Positions 45,122 through 54,493 of a DNA stretch of 64,000 nt are shown here, one piece after another. Position 1 is the stretch's first letter. Each line of letters opens with the position of its first letter. Both the position numbers and the translations under genes were made by a program. The notes under the pieces were generated by a model, which was given only the letters and a program-made list of their open reading frames with translations, was not told the DNA's origin and made no database searches. Source of the DNA: Hyphomicrobiales bacterium (GTDB lineage: Bacteria; Pseudomonadota; Alphaproteobacteria; Rhizobiales; Rhizobiaceae); NCBI GenBank assembly GCA_900466605.1, contig UBMU01000034.1:1-64000 (forward strand), in the 5' to 3' direction.

Positions 45122-45910
45122 TTAGTACCCGTATTGCTCCTGAGTGTACTGGCTCTTGTTGAGTACGACGCCCAGCATGTTCGTCTTTTCCCGAAGGCTC
45201 TGCTCGCAGACATCCACCTCCCTCACAGTGCTTTCATCGGACGCGGCAATGAGGATAACGCCATCCACATTTGGCAAAAACGCCAGCACGTCATCGGTCG
45301 AAAGCATTGGAGGCAGATCGTAGAGGATAACGTCCGGCTTAATTTCCTGTCGCATTTCTTCCAGCGCTCGCGCCGCGGTGGCACTTTGAAGGAGTTCGGC
45401 CGAGAAGTGTACGGGCTGCCGGTTTGCGGCGATCGCAAGATTGTCGCCATACCGGAAAAATGTCTCACGCAAAACAGCATCGCCCTTAAGGAAGCTCTCC
45501 ATTGAACCTGCATTCTTAATAGCAAGAGTCTTGCCGATCTGAGGGCGCCGCAGGTCGAGATCCATCAACACCGTGCGACAATCCTTCTGATTAGCAAAAC
45601 TGAAGGCAAGGTTGAGCGCAATACATGTTTTTCCGCAGGCCGGCGTGGGCGACGTAATGGCAACCGAGGTCCAGTTGTTTTCTCTAAGCACACGAAGCAA
45701 CTTCGTGCGCATCATATCAAAGGCTGCGTGAGCCTGAGACGAGCGGTTCAAAGTGATGACACGGTTGTTGGCTGCGACATCATGGTCAAGGATGAGCTGG
45801 GGTAGCCCCTCCCAAGCGCCTCTCACAATTTCAAGCGATTCCGGCAAGACCGGACCTCGATCGTCCATTTCGGATCCTCTACTACGCGACGATCTGCCAA
45901 CATGTTCCAT
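45122..45910 (-). CDS. Tyrosine-kinase-like ATPase of exopolysaccharide synthesis (CpsD/ExoP C-terminal type)
   Basis: 262 residues. Walker A is SPTPACGKTCIALNLA near residues 83-98, with Ala-Cys in the loop where Gly-Ser or Gly-Glu is usual. Walker A' VLMDLDLRRPQ and Walker B VILYDLPPML follow, and the C-terminus has a small tyrosine cluster (QYTQEQYGY). BY-kinases of this type phosphorylate themselves and control polysaccharide chain length through a Wzz partner. In rhizobial ExoP both parts are one polypeptide; here the partner is the separate gene 93 bases upstream. GAGG precedes the ATG at 45910. Confidence 0.88.
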   Translation of the reverse strand: MEHVGRSSRSRGSEMDDRGPVLPESLEIVRGAWEGLPQLILDHDVAANNRVITLNRSSQAHAAFDMMRTKLLRVLRENNWTSVAITSPTPACGKTCIALNLAFSFANQKDCRTVLMDLDLRRPQIGKTLAIKNAGSMESFLKGDAVLRETFFRYGDNLAIAANRQPVHFSAELLQSATAARALEEMRQEIKPDVILYDLPPMLSTDDVLAFLPNVDGVILIAASDESTVREVDVCEQSLREKTNMLGVVLNKSQYTQEQYGY

Positions 45911-46003
45911 TAAAAGCCCTCAATGACCGCGTCGAACGTTGACGCTACCTGGATTCAATCCGCGCCCTTTACATGACGGCGCAGATTATCTCTTCACACA
46001 ACA

Positions 46004-47458
46004 TCAGCGGTACTTGAGCACCCGCGCGACGCTGTTCAGTTTCCTTTTCAACGGGGGGGTTCGCGCCTCGTAAGGCGTGGCGATGAACGGGATAACTGCC
46101 AACGGCTGGGCCTCAAGCATCTGCACTAATTCCATCGGCCGGCGAATGGTCTTATTCAGCATTTCAAGCAGGGCGATGATGGCGAGGCTAAGTGCGACGC
46201 CCGCCATTGCTCCAGCAAGCACGATAAGGCGTCGTACTGATCGCAGTGGTGATTGCGGCTCAGTGGCACCTTCAAGCAACGAGAAGCGCCCGCCGTCCGA
46301 GCGTGTTTCAACTTGCTGGCCCAATGATGCTTCGGCGCGTCTCGCAATCGCGGTGTTGTATTGTGTTTGCGTATTTGCCAGGGTCCGTTCGAGCACGCTT
46401 AGACTAGCATCCGTGGACGGTGTTGCGCCAATCGACTGCGCGATGGTCGCGATCTTCTGTGTAATCAGTGCGCGCTCCTTCTCGATGGCAGCAATTCGCC
46501 TGTCGACATCGGAAACCTGAAGGTCCAGCCCCGATTGAGCTTTATTGTCGCCGGTTGGTTCTTTGTTCGGAACCACTCTCGCTCGTAGGCTCGCTATGCG
46601 CGCTCGAAGCGCAACAATGTTGGGGCTTGTCTCCGAAAACACGGCAAGCTGGTCTGCAAGGGCCTTGTTGAGGTCCAGAAGCATCTGCTGTTCAGCAGTA
46701 AGGGGTTCGCCTGTTGGATATTTGCCGGTGACCATGTAGGTCTCGACGAGCAGGCTTTTTCTGGTGCGGAGATCCGATTCCTCTCGTTCGAGGGATATCA
46801 GGCGTTCCTGCAGACTGCTTTGCTGATTGCGCCGAAATTCCAGGCTCTCGGGCAGGCTATCCTTGTTCTCGGTCTTGAATTTCAAAAGATCCCCTTCGAT
46901 ACGATTGAGTTCTGCGTCGAGCCTTTTCACCTCTTGATTGAAGAACTCCAGCGTTTCGCCTGCCCGGTTTGCTCTTTGCCGCTGGTTGCTGGTCAAGATC
47001 GACGTCGCGAGTTCGTTTGCAACCTTTGCCGCAAGCGCGGGCGTACCGGCCTTGAACGCCACTGTGACGACCGATGCACCATCGTCGCTGCTCAGTTCCT
47101 GCTCCTCGAAGGTTATACGTCCCCGCATATCGCGAACAATGGAATCGGCGCGTGGCTTCTCTTTTTCGGCTCCATAGATATTGAGCCTAGAGGCGAGGTC
47201 GAGAAGGTTGTCCCGTGTTGTCAGTTGCTGCTGAATTATCTGCAGTTGACCGAATGATGTCGTGGGAACAGTCGATCGGACGAGATTGGCCGGCATCTGT
47301 GGCGCTTCCACCAGTATCTTCGCCGAAGATTGATAGGTCAGAGGAAGCAGCAAGGCCACCACTACCGCAATCGCAGTCGTCACCGTTACGCATACCAGAA
47401 TATATGGCAATCTCCTCAACAGGATGGAAAGGTAAAACCGGACGTCGATATCTGCCAT
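46004..47458 (-). CDS. Wzz/ExoP-type polysaccharide chain-length protein
   Basis: 484 residues from the ATG at 47458; an ATG at 47485 adds nine residues and has no better ribosome binding site. The Wzz domain starts with FYLSILLRRLPYILVCVTV (first membrane helix about 13-37), followed by SSAKILVEAPQMPANLV. A long coiled coil (about 165-390) reaches into the periplasm and a second helix (about 410-432) returns to the cytoplasm. There is no fused kinase domain. It forms an operon with the kinase gene downstream and diverges from the export gene at 47813. Confidence 0.9.
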   Translation of the reverse strand: MADIDVRFYLSILLRRLPYILVCVTVTTAIAVVVALLLPLTYQSSAKILVEAPQMPANLVRSTVPTTSFGQLQIIQQQLTTRDNLLDLASRLNIYGAEKEKPRADSIVRDMRGRITFEEQELSSDDGASVVTVAFKAGTPALAAKVANELATSILTSNQRQRANRAGETLEFFNQEVKRLDAELNRIEGDLLKFKTENKDSLPESLEFRRNQQSSLQERLISLEREESDLRTRKSLLVETYMVTGKYPTGEPLTAEQQMLLDLNKALADQLAVFSETSPNIVALRARIASLRARVVPNKEPTGDNKAQSGLDLQVSDVDRRIAAIEKERALITQKIATIAQSIGATPSTDASLSVLERTLANTQTQYNTAIARRAEASLGQQVETRSDGGRFSLLEGATEPQSPLRSVRRLIVLAGAMAGVALSLAIIALLEMLNKTIRRPMELVQMLEAQPLAVIPFIATPYEARTPPLKRKLNSVARVLKYR

Positions 47459-47812
47459 TGCGAGATCACCCGAACTTGAGACCATGGGCGGTGTGCTAGG
47501 AGGTCAGTTTCCGACAGTTTGGAAGGCCGCGATAGTTCATCGATAGTGGGTGTTTGACGAGGCCCATACTAGTCCCTTTGGTGATGGTCGCTTGATGCTC
47601 ATCGCTTTCTCGCGCCAGCGCCTGATCTCACCTATACCACGCCCATCATCAATATTGCTAAGACCATACACCTTGCGCCACTATAGAAAATTCAAGATAA
47701 ATCGCCTGTGAAGCTAAATCTACTTAGATTTCAGGAACTATATAAAAACACTACTTGTTCTTTGCTATTTCAGGGGATTGAACTGTCTAGTGAGACGGAG
47801 TTGGAGAAATGC
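47459..47812. promoter_or_regulatory. AT-rich divergent promoter region of the polysaccharide genes
   Basis: This gap of about 350 bases separates the Wzz-like gene from the export gene. The part from 47640 to 47780 is distinctly AT-rich and contains several TATAAA-like strings (for instance near 47739), so promoters for both sides probably lie here. No operator is recognised. Confidence 0.45.
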
Positions 47813-49111
47813 ATGCGTAGGCCTTCCCTTGGGTTACCACTCTGCCAATTTGCAGCGTTCCTTTTCTTCGCGGCCATTGGCGTCACAGTTACCAATGACG
47901 CTGCCGAAAGCTCTCCGCTCCTGCCAAATACGAAGATCCGATTGACGATCGTTCAATGGATGCCGACCAAGGGCATCTACGAGAGCTGGGCCGCAGTCAG
48001 CGGTGAATACACGGTCTCCGACGAGGGCGCGATTTCGATACCTCTGCTGGGGCCTGTTGACGTCGGGAGCAAGGACGAGACCGCACTGGCAACGGACATT
48101 GCACAAAAGCTCAAGGATAAGGTGGGCCTAATAACTGAACCGGCAGCAACGATCGAGGTCTTAGGTTTTCCAGCTGTGTATGTTGTCGGTGACGTTGCGA
48201 AGCCGGGAGAGTATCAGTTCCACCCGGGGCTAAATATTCTGCAGGCGCTGGCCATGAGTGGTGGTGAAACCCGCGCTGAAGCTACTTTGCAGACATCTCT
48301 GGACGTGACGAAACTGGTCGGAGATCTGAAGGAAGTCGATGACGCCATCATCCGGGCCAGTGCCAGAATAGAGCGCCTTGAGGCGGAAATGGCCGGTGAA
48401 ACGTCACTGCGCATCGAGCAGCAGCCCAACAGTTCGGATCCCTTTAAAACCGCAATATACAAGCAGGAAGAGGCAATCTTCGCTGCTCGCGCAAATGAGA
48501 TAGGGCGTCAAACTAAGTCGATCTCGGAGCTACGCGACCTGCTTTCTGAGGAGATTTCGGTTCTTGAACAGAAAACGGCGAACGCGGACGCCAATATCAA
48601 ATCGATGCAGCAACAGCTTCAAAGTACGATCTCGCTGGTTGAGCGAGGTGCGCTTGTGCCAACGCGCCAATCCGAGGTCGAGCGTACATTAAGGAGCTTT
48701 CAGACCGATCGGCTCGACCTCGTTGTTTCGATCATGCGCGCGCGACAAGGCATAACCCAGGCAACGCGCGACCTCGAAGGGCTCTACGACAGACGTCATA
48801 CGGAGGTCGCGACCGACCTTCAATCCGAGCGCGCGGCCCTTACTCAATTGAAGTTCAAGCGGGAGACCAGCCAACAGTTGCTATACCGCAATCTGTCTTC
48901 AGTCGGCCCCACTAAGACGGATGAGAAGCCGACCCTGAAATTCGTCATTGTAAGGCGCACCGATGGGAAAGACACCGAACTTGATGCTTCCGAAACCACC
49001 GCGATGGTGCCTGGAGACGTTTTGAAAGTCACCTTGCGGGCTTCATCCCAAGCGTCCTCGTCGAATGCGATCGGAGCAGCAGAGACAACTCCGCGCTCAT
49101 TCAGCCAATGA
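47813..49111 (+). CDS. Polysaccharide export protein (ExoF/Wza-like)
   Basis: 432 residues from the ATG at 47813 (GGAG six bases upstream), which places a clean signal peptide at the N-terminus (LCQFAAFLFFAAIGVTV); an earlier in-frame ATG at 47708 gives an unlikely 35-residue extension. The poly_export domain has YTVSDEGAISIPLLGPVDV and the SLBB domain VYVVGDVAKPGEYQFHPGL. A long periplasmic coiled coil (about 195-360) and a C-terminal second domain follow, as in rhizobial ExoF. No lipobox Cys is seen. Confidence 0.87.
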   Translation: MRRPSLGLPLCQFAAFLFFAAIGVTVTNDAAESSPLLPNTKIRLTIVQWMPTKGIYESWAAVSGEYTVSDEGAISIPLLGPVDVGSKDETALATDIAQKLKDKVGLITEPAATIEVLGFPAVYVVGDVAKPGEYQFHPGLNILQALAMSGGETRAEATLQTSLDVTKLVGDLKEVDDAIIRASARIERLEAEMAGETSLRIEQQPNSSDPFKTAIYKQEEAIFAARANEIGRQTKSISELRDLLSEEISVLEQKTANADANIKSMQQQLQSTISLVERGALVPTRQSEVERTLRSFQTDRLDLVVSIMRARQGITQATRDLEGLYDRRHTEVATDLQSERAALTQLKFKRETSQQLLYRNLSSVGPTKTDEKPTLKFVIVRRTDGKDTELDASETTAMVPGDVLKVTLRASSQASSSNAIGAAETTPRSFSQ

Positions 49112-49175
49112 TCGCCGTCCCTACCAGCTGTAACGCCAATTCCGGTGAAACCCGGTCATTTCAGGTCTTTCAAAA

Positions 49176-50681
49176 ATGACCCCTGGCCTCGGTCAAGATA
49201 GCAAGAGCTACACACAAATTATCAAGTCCACGATGCTTATCGGCGGATCGTCGGTCATCAACGTGATGTTCTCGATCCTGCGGAACAAGGCCATGGCGCT
49301 CCTCCTTGGGCCCGAAGGCATGGGCGTAATGGCTCTCTACAACTCGATCGTGGATATCTCCCAGACTGTGGCTGGGCTCGGTATCAATGCAAGTGGCGTT
49401 CGCCAAATTGCTGCCGTCCAGGCTGACGACACCAGACGCGTGTCCGAGGTCGTGACGGTGCTGCGCCGTGTATCGTTGCTTCTGGGCCTTGTCGGGGCTG
49501 CCCTTTTACTGCTGCTTTCCGCGCCCGTGGCTCAGTTCACCTTCAAGGACGGGCAACATACGCTGGGCGTTTTGATCCTGTCGCTGGCTGTTTTCTTTCA
49601 GGTTGCAGCCGGAGGGAGAGCGGCCCTCATCCAGGGCATGCGTGATATACCGAGCCTCGCCTGGATGAGCGTGCTAGGGGGCCTGTTTAGTGTGATCGTG
49701 GGGGTTCCCATCATCTATCTTCTTGGCGTGCCCGGAATTGCAATTTCACTTTCGGCAGCCGCCTTTGCGAGTTTCCTTGCCTCCTGGTGGTTCAGCAGGA
49801 GGATCGACATCCCACCTGTTTCGCTGTCGACGCGCCGGGCGCTTCAGGAGACCAGCGCGCTGTTCAAGCTTGGCATTGTATTCATGGCAAGCGGCTTTCT
49901 CACGATGGGAAGCGCGTACGCCATTCGTCTAATCGTTTCTTCCGAAAGCGGTTTGCACGCAGCCGGGCTTTACCAGGCAGCGTGGTCACTCGGCGGGCTC
50001 TATGCCGGCTTCATCCTGCAGGCAATGGGTACCGACTTCTATCCGCGTCTCACCGCCGTTGCCAACGACAATGTTGAATGTAATCGGCTCGTCAACGAGC
50101 AGACGGAAATCAGCATCCTGTTGGCCGGACCTGGGCTGATCGCCACGCTTACCCTTGCCCCGGCCGTCATGGCGCTGTTCTATTCCACCGAGTTTCAGGG
50201 CGCAGTTGAGATACTACGCTGGATCTGCCTTGGCATGATGCTGCGAATTGTGGCCTGGCCGATCGGGTTCATTGTCCTTGCGAAAGGAGCCAAGGCAATC
50301 TTCTTTTGGGTAGAGGTTGCGGCTGCGGTCGTACATGTGGGATTGGCCTGGCTTTGTGTACCGGCATTCGGCGTGGCAGGGGCCGGCCTTGCATTCTTTG
50401 GTCTCTACGTTTGGCACAGCATCTTGATGTACTGCGTTGCTCGACGCTACACTGACTTTCGATGGTCGTTGACCAACCGCAGGCTTATCACGGCGTATCT
50501 TCCGATATCGGCACTTGTCTTTGGCGCTTTCCAGATCCTACCGCTCTGGCAGGCGACGGGGTTTGGACTCGTGATCGCAACCCTTGTCGGCCTGCTTTCT
50601 TTGAGGACGCTTGCCGCGTTGCTTCCACAACACGCATTTCCACGCATTATTCGGCCTCTTCTCAATCTGAGGGCAAGTTAG
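49176..50681 (+). CDS. Polysaccharide flippase (Wzx/O-antigen translocase type)
   Basis: 501 residues with about 12-14 membrane helices. The start TMLIGGSSVINVMFSILRNK and AMALLLGPEGMGVMALYNSI are typical of O-antigen translocases of the MATE/MOP superfamily, which flip lipid-linked sugar units across the inner membrane. It lies 64 bases after the export gene on the same strand. No glycosyltransferase or polymerase gene follows. Confidence 0.9.
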   Translation: MTPGLGQDSKSYTQIIKSTMLIGGSSVINVMFSILRNKAMALLLGPEGMGVMALYNSIVDISQTVAGLGINASGVRQIAAVQADDTRRVSEVVTVLRRVSLLLGLVGAALLLLLSAPVAQFTFKDGQHTLGVLILSLAVFFQVAAGGRAALIQGMRDIPSLAWMSVLGGLFSVIVGVPIIYLLGVPGIAISLSAAAFASFLASWWFSRRIDIPPVSLSTRRALQETSALFKLGIVFMASGFLTMGSAYAIRLIVSSESGLHAAGLYQAAWSLGGLYAGFILQAMGTDFYPRLTAVANDNVECNRLVNEQTEISILLAGPGLIATLTLAPAVMALFYSTEFQGAVEILRWICLGMMLRIVAWPIGFIVLAKGAKAIFFWVEVAAAVVHVGLAWLCVPAFGVAGAGLAFFGLYVWHSILMYCVARRYTDFRWSLTNRRLITAYLPISALVFGAFQILPLWQATGFGLVIATLVGLLSLRTLAALLPQHAFPRIIRPLLNLRAS

Positions 50682-51301
50682 CATCGAGGCGATATTGGTT
50701 CTCTGTCAACCTATGACGCAGATCGTTTTCAATGCTAGAGCTCGCGCGTCCGTTTGGTCGAATCGTGCGGCGTTTCCCCTGGCATTTCGCCCAATGCGAT
50801 CTGCAGCGACAAGCTCGCTTATGCCGGCGTGGATCCCGTTAGCAGTTGCTCGTCCCATCAACCTTGCACCTGCAGAATTTGCCTAGGGTGAGGCAGAGCA
50901 GGAGCGGTCACAGACTCTGTTCGTGGCCAGACCACTTCGAATTCCTGGTTGACCTTACGACCCGGACATCTTGGCTGGCCGGTGAAACGGGCAATACTCT
51001 AGTCGCATACGGCATTCTCTTCGGGTTCCATGTTCGAACTCGGAACGAGCCAGAAGTATAGCGCGCATGGTGCAACCGATACCATCCCGATCAAACTTCG
51101 CTGCGACCGGCAACTGCACAGGTGACTGTTCCAGGCGTGCCTCTTAAATCCGCGTCTGGCAATGCAGGTGTGTCCAGATCCAAATGTAGCGAAGCTTGAG
51201 TTACCCACACATCTGCGAGTAGCGGCGAACTGCAACTTTCTGTCACCATGGCTCATCGCAATCGCCCGGCGAGGAGCCGGCAGGGAAAACGGGAAAGTAG
51301 C
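50682..51301. other. 620-base stretch without a believable gene
   Basis: Only short open frames occur here, on both strands, and none resembles a known family. A minus-strand frame near 50720-50890 looks protein-like but has no start or homolog that I know. The base composition shifts toward the less ordered pattern seen in the remnant-rich region that follows, so this is probably the edge of an old insertion. Confidence 0.4.
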
Positions 51302-51607
51302 ATGCAACGACGATCGATCGAAGAACGCCTGGCGCAACTGGAGGCACAAAAGAAAACACTGCAAATGCGGCTGAACAAACAGGAGCGCACCAGCGATACG
51401 AGGCGCAAAATCCTACTTGGGTCGTTCTTGCTGCACCGTCTACAGGAGGAGCCGCATGGAGATTTCGTACGCCGCCTTGGGGCATGGTTGCGCCAAGATC
51501 TACCTGAATTCTTAACCCGCGATGCAGACCGGACCCTGTTTTCCGACCTTATCCATTCGAGACCGGGCGATAGCAATCCGGTCCCTCATCAGGAGCCGGA
51601 CACATGA
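51302..51607 (+). CDS. mobC: Orphan mobilization protein (MobC/TraD-like)
   Basis: 101 residues from the ATG at 51302, after GGGAAAG. The sequence SIEERLAQLEAQKKTLQMRL (a coiled coil), DTRRKILLGSFLLHRL and LPEFLTRDADRTLFSDL matches small mobilization proteins of rhizobial plasmids that help the relaxase at oriT. No relaxase gene is found next to it, so it is an orphan and may be a leftover of a transfer region. The C-terminal 15 residues, rich in Pro, look unlike the family and could be from a later fusion. Confidence 0.65.
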   Translation: MQRRSIEERLAQLEAQKKTLQMRLNKQERTSDTRRKILLGSFLLHRLQEEPHGDFVRRLGAWLRQDLPEFLTRDADRTLFSDLIHSRPGDSNPVPHQEPDT

Positions 51608-51649
51608 TTACTATCGCGCTGCCGCGATCGCCCTTGTAAACATGCTCAA

Positions 51650-51882
51650 GGCTGCCTGCCCGGCAACGTGCGCGAGCTGCGCAACCTTGTCGAGAGGCTG
51701 CATGTACTTTCCCCGACGGGACTGTGCGGCGACAGGATCTTCCTGTCGATGTCCTCGATCCAACGCCAGGCAGTTTTGAACGCACTTCAGGCCGCAGCCG
51801 AACTGCACAGCGTCTTGGCATTTCCCGGCCCACGCTCTACCGCAAGCTAGAGCATTTCGGTGTCCGGCGCGGCTTCCTCTGA
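51650..51882 (+). pseudogene. Remnant of a sigma-54-dependent activator (C-terminal end, frameshifted)
   Basis: In one frame (51650 onward) the sequence reads LPGNVRELRNLVERLHVLS, the conserved end of the AAA+ domain of NtrC-type activators. Near 51810 the frame shifts, and a second frame reads QRLGISRPTLYRKLEHFGV up to a TGA at 51880-51882, the Fis-type helix-turn-helix of the same family. The N-terminal regulatory and ATPase parts are missing. It is clearly non-functional and lies directly behind the mobC gene. Confidence 0.85.
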
Positions 51883-52007
51883 TGCCTGATCCCGAGTGTA
51901 ACCTTGGGGTTCCGCTTCCTCCCCCGGCCGTTGACACTAATCAGCGCAAGCGGCGTCTCCATGCTCGCCCATCGCCGCGATTGCGGCGACAGTCGAGTGG
52001 CTTCGTC

Positions 52008-52682
52008 TCAGGCTTGCTTCTTGAGCGACGCAAGCAACTCTTTCGCCAGCGGCCCTGCAGAGGCGGGGTTCTGGCCGGTGATGAGGCGCCCATCGACCAC
52101 AACATGAGGCTCCCAGTTACCCGCAGATGAGTAGATGGCGCCCTCCGCTCTTAACGCGTCCTCAAGCTCATAGGGAACATCTTCGCGGGCGTAGTCGAAT
52201 TCCTCCTTTTTCGAGAAGGCCGTAATCTTCTTACCCCGCACGAACGGCGTTCCGTCGCCGACGTCCACGCCGAGTAGGGAGCACGGACCATGGCAAACGG
52301 CGGTGACGATCTTGCTCGTTGTCCATGCTCGCACGATAGCACTTTGCACCTCGGCATTGCGCGCAATATCGACCATCGGCCCTAGACCCCCGGGCACCAG
52401 AATGGCGTCATAGTCTGCAGCGTCGACGTCGGAGAGCTTTCGGCTGCGATTCAGTCGGCGAAAGGCCTTACTCTGGAAAAACGCCTTTTGGGCTGCGTCT
52501 TTTTCGTCATAGGCATCGTACGGCGTCCACCCGCCCGAGGGTGACGCAAACTCGACTGCGATCCCCGCCCCGTCGAGGACGTCGAACGGATGTGCGACCT
52601 CCGCAAAAAAGAAACCGGTGTGGCGATTGTGCGGACCGATAACGGCAGCATTGGTCACGATGAACAGAACGTGCTGTGTCAT
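52008..52682 (-). CDS. DJ-1/PfpI-family protein (Hsp31-type amidotransferase fold)
   Basis: 224 residues. The nucleophile elbow is AVCHGPCSLL near residue 130, with the conserved Glu earlier (AEVAHPF) and GGLGPMVDI. Length and the FASPSGGWTPYDAYDE insert fit the Hsp31/glyoxalase III type subgroup, which repairs or hydrolyses methylglyoxal-type damage. The sequence does not decide between chaperone, glyoxalase and deglycase roles. It has no operon partner. The stop lies 8 bases inside the region following the sigma-54 remnant. Confidence 0.87.
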   Translation of the reverse strand: MTQHVLFIVTNAAVIGPHNRHTGFFFAEVAHPFDVLDGAGIAVEFASPSGGWTPYDAYDEKDAAQKAFFQSKAFRRLNRSRKLSDVDAADYDAILVPGGLGPMVDIARNAEVQSAIVRAWTTSKIVTAVCHGPCSLLGVDVGDGTPFVRGKKITAFSKKEEFDYAREDVPYELEDALRAEGAIYSSAGNWEPHVVVDGRLITGQNPASAGPLAKELLASLKKQA

Positions 52683-53459
52683 TGGATTCTCCTTGGTTAC
52701 TGATCATGCGTTCGCGCGCCCATTGGTGACGACACGCGTCACCTTGAGGTTGCCATCACCCACACAGCCAACGTGTGAGCGACGGTGGCGGCCAAAAGTA
52801 GCGCAATGGTGGTTCGAGCATACTTTTTCTCCGCATCTAACCAGCTGACAAGTGCTTCCCTTCGACGGCAGCAGACTATTGCACGGAGGCGTGGCCACGG
52901 ACGAGTTAAACGTCGTGAATCCCGGGGAAACGGACGAAACGCGCTGGTGATAAAGATGACTAAGATTGCAAACGGATATCCAGATTTCCGATGCGGTTGG
53001 CCCACTGATCCGCGCTCAAGCCGTGATGCGCCGCTGGCTACGATCACGCCGCCCGTTGTTTTCTAACTGCATTGGATCGGAGAGTGGAGCCGCGCGGCAC
53101 AATTTGGACAGTCTATCGATAGCTTCACTCAGTGACGGGCCAACTGGAAGCAGGGGCTAAGACCCTTCGGATGGACGCTCAGAGGAAGCGCGCATATTTC
53201 CCGACTTTTTCCACCTCTAGCCTTTTAGCAACGTTTTGCAGGATTTAACGAGAAAGCAAAGACGTGGTGACGTAGTTTAGAGGCCAACAAAATCGCACGA
53301 GCGTGCGGCGAGTACGACACACGATCATATTCTCGTGCCGAGGTACTATTGGCCTGGATGGAACCCTCCAATGCTTGTTGCAGTGCGGCCCCGGCCGCGA
53401 CGTCATCATCGTTGATTACGTGTCCGGCTCGCCTTCCGGGAGCAATAAGGAGATTTAAA
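52683..53459. other. 777-base stretch without a firm gene
   Basis: Several short open frames exist. A minus-strand frame at 52739-53047 (102 codons) ends in a hydrophobic helix (TTIALLLAATVAHTLAVWVM), but its N-terminal half has no clear family and its start is poor. I see no repeat, RNA gene or terminator. The promoters of the DJ-1 gene and of the exported hydrolase at 53460 must be in the ends of this gap. Confidence 0.4.
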
Positions 53460-54212
53460 ATGCTGAAGATTTTGCCGTTCGCAGCTCTTATGTTTTCCAG
53501 CATCCTGCTGTCGACATCAGCCTGGGCTGCGGACGGCCCCGCAAAGACTGTAGTGCTCGTGCATGGCGCATTCGCCGACGGATCGTCATGGCAGAAAGTC
53601 ATTCCCCGGCTGGAGAAAGCCGGGTTGAAAGTCATCGCTGTTCAAAATCCACTAGACTCGTTGGAGAACGACGTCTCCGCGACAAAACGTGCGATCAAGA
53701 GTGCCGAAGGGCCTGTGGTCCTGGTTGGCCACTCGTGGGCTGGAGTCGTGATAACTGAAGCCGGCACGGACCCCAAAGTTAAATCGCTTGTTTATGTCGC
53801 AGCCTATGCACCCGACAAAGGTCAATCGGCTGAGGACGTGATGTCCAAATATCCCCAACTAGAGAGCAGGAAAGAGTACATGAAGGACGACAACGGCTTT
53901 CTGAGGATTAGCGATCAGGGTATCAGAAAGTACTTTGCAGCTGACCTTGAACCGGAAGCTCAAATCGTCATTGCCGCGACGCAGGGCCCTTTCCATGTAC
54001 GATGCATAAGTGCGAAAGTAACCGAGGCCGCATGGCGTCAAAAGCCGACCTATATGGTCGTGGCAACGAAGGACCAGATTATCTCGCCACAACTGGAAAA
54101 GGACCAGGCTAAGGCCGCAAATGCCAAGGCGATAGAGATCCCATCGAGCCATGTAGCAATGATCTCACATCCCAAGGACGTCTCCCAACTGATCATCGAA
54201 GCGGCCAAGTAG
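53460..54212 (+). CDS. Exported alpha/beta hydrolase
   Basis: 250 residues from the ATG at 53460, with AAGGAG upstream. A signal peptide is present (FAALMFSSILLSTSAWA, then A-D). The alpha/beta hydrolase core has VVLVHGAFADGSSW as oxyanion region, the nucleophile Ser in VGHSWAGVV near residue 95, and the catalytic His near the end in SSHVAMISHP. It resembles small esterases of the salicylate-esterase/methyl-ketone type, but the substrate is unknown. It stands alone. Confidence 0.9.
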   Translation: MLKILPFAALMFSSILLSTSAWAADGPAKTVVLVHGAFADGSSWQKVIPRLEKAGLKVIAVQNPLDSLENDVSATKRAIKSAEGPVVLVGHSWAGVVITEAGTDPKVKSLVYVAAYAPDKGQSAEDVMSKYPQLESRKEYMKDDNGFLRISDQGIRKYFAADLEPEAQIVIAATQGPFHVRCISAKVTEAAWRQKPTYMVVATKDQIISPQLEKDQAKAANAKAIEIPSSHVAMISHPKDVSQLIIEAAK

Positions 54213-54493
54213 ACGTACGTCTGGTTGAACTTGTAGGCAGAGCCGAAATGACGTCGGAGCTATCAAGAAATAACACACCGCTTGCAATGACACCGGTGCA
54301 GGTCGCTCACGGAGCACCCTGGCAACGGGTCTCGAATAGAAGCTCATAACTACCCCCGCTTCGCCAAGCGCTATAGCTAAAAGCAGGGCCGACGTCGGTG
54401 CATTCAAGTATATTTTAAACAATTCTGCACGCTTCGCGGAAGGTTCATCGTCAGCTTAGGCGCGATGCAAATGACCGTGTGACAAGACCGCTC

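Noticed and set aside
50695..51061. Short open frames after the flippase as a glycosyltransferase remnant
   Set aside because: I could find no glycosyltransferase motif in any frame.
52739..53047. Minus-strand open frame with a hydrophobic C-terminus
   Set aside because: The N-terminal half is rich in Arg and Pro without family signature and the start lacks a ribosome binding site; a real small membrane protein cannot be excluded.
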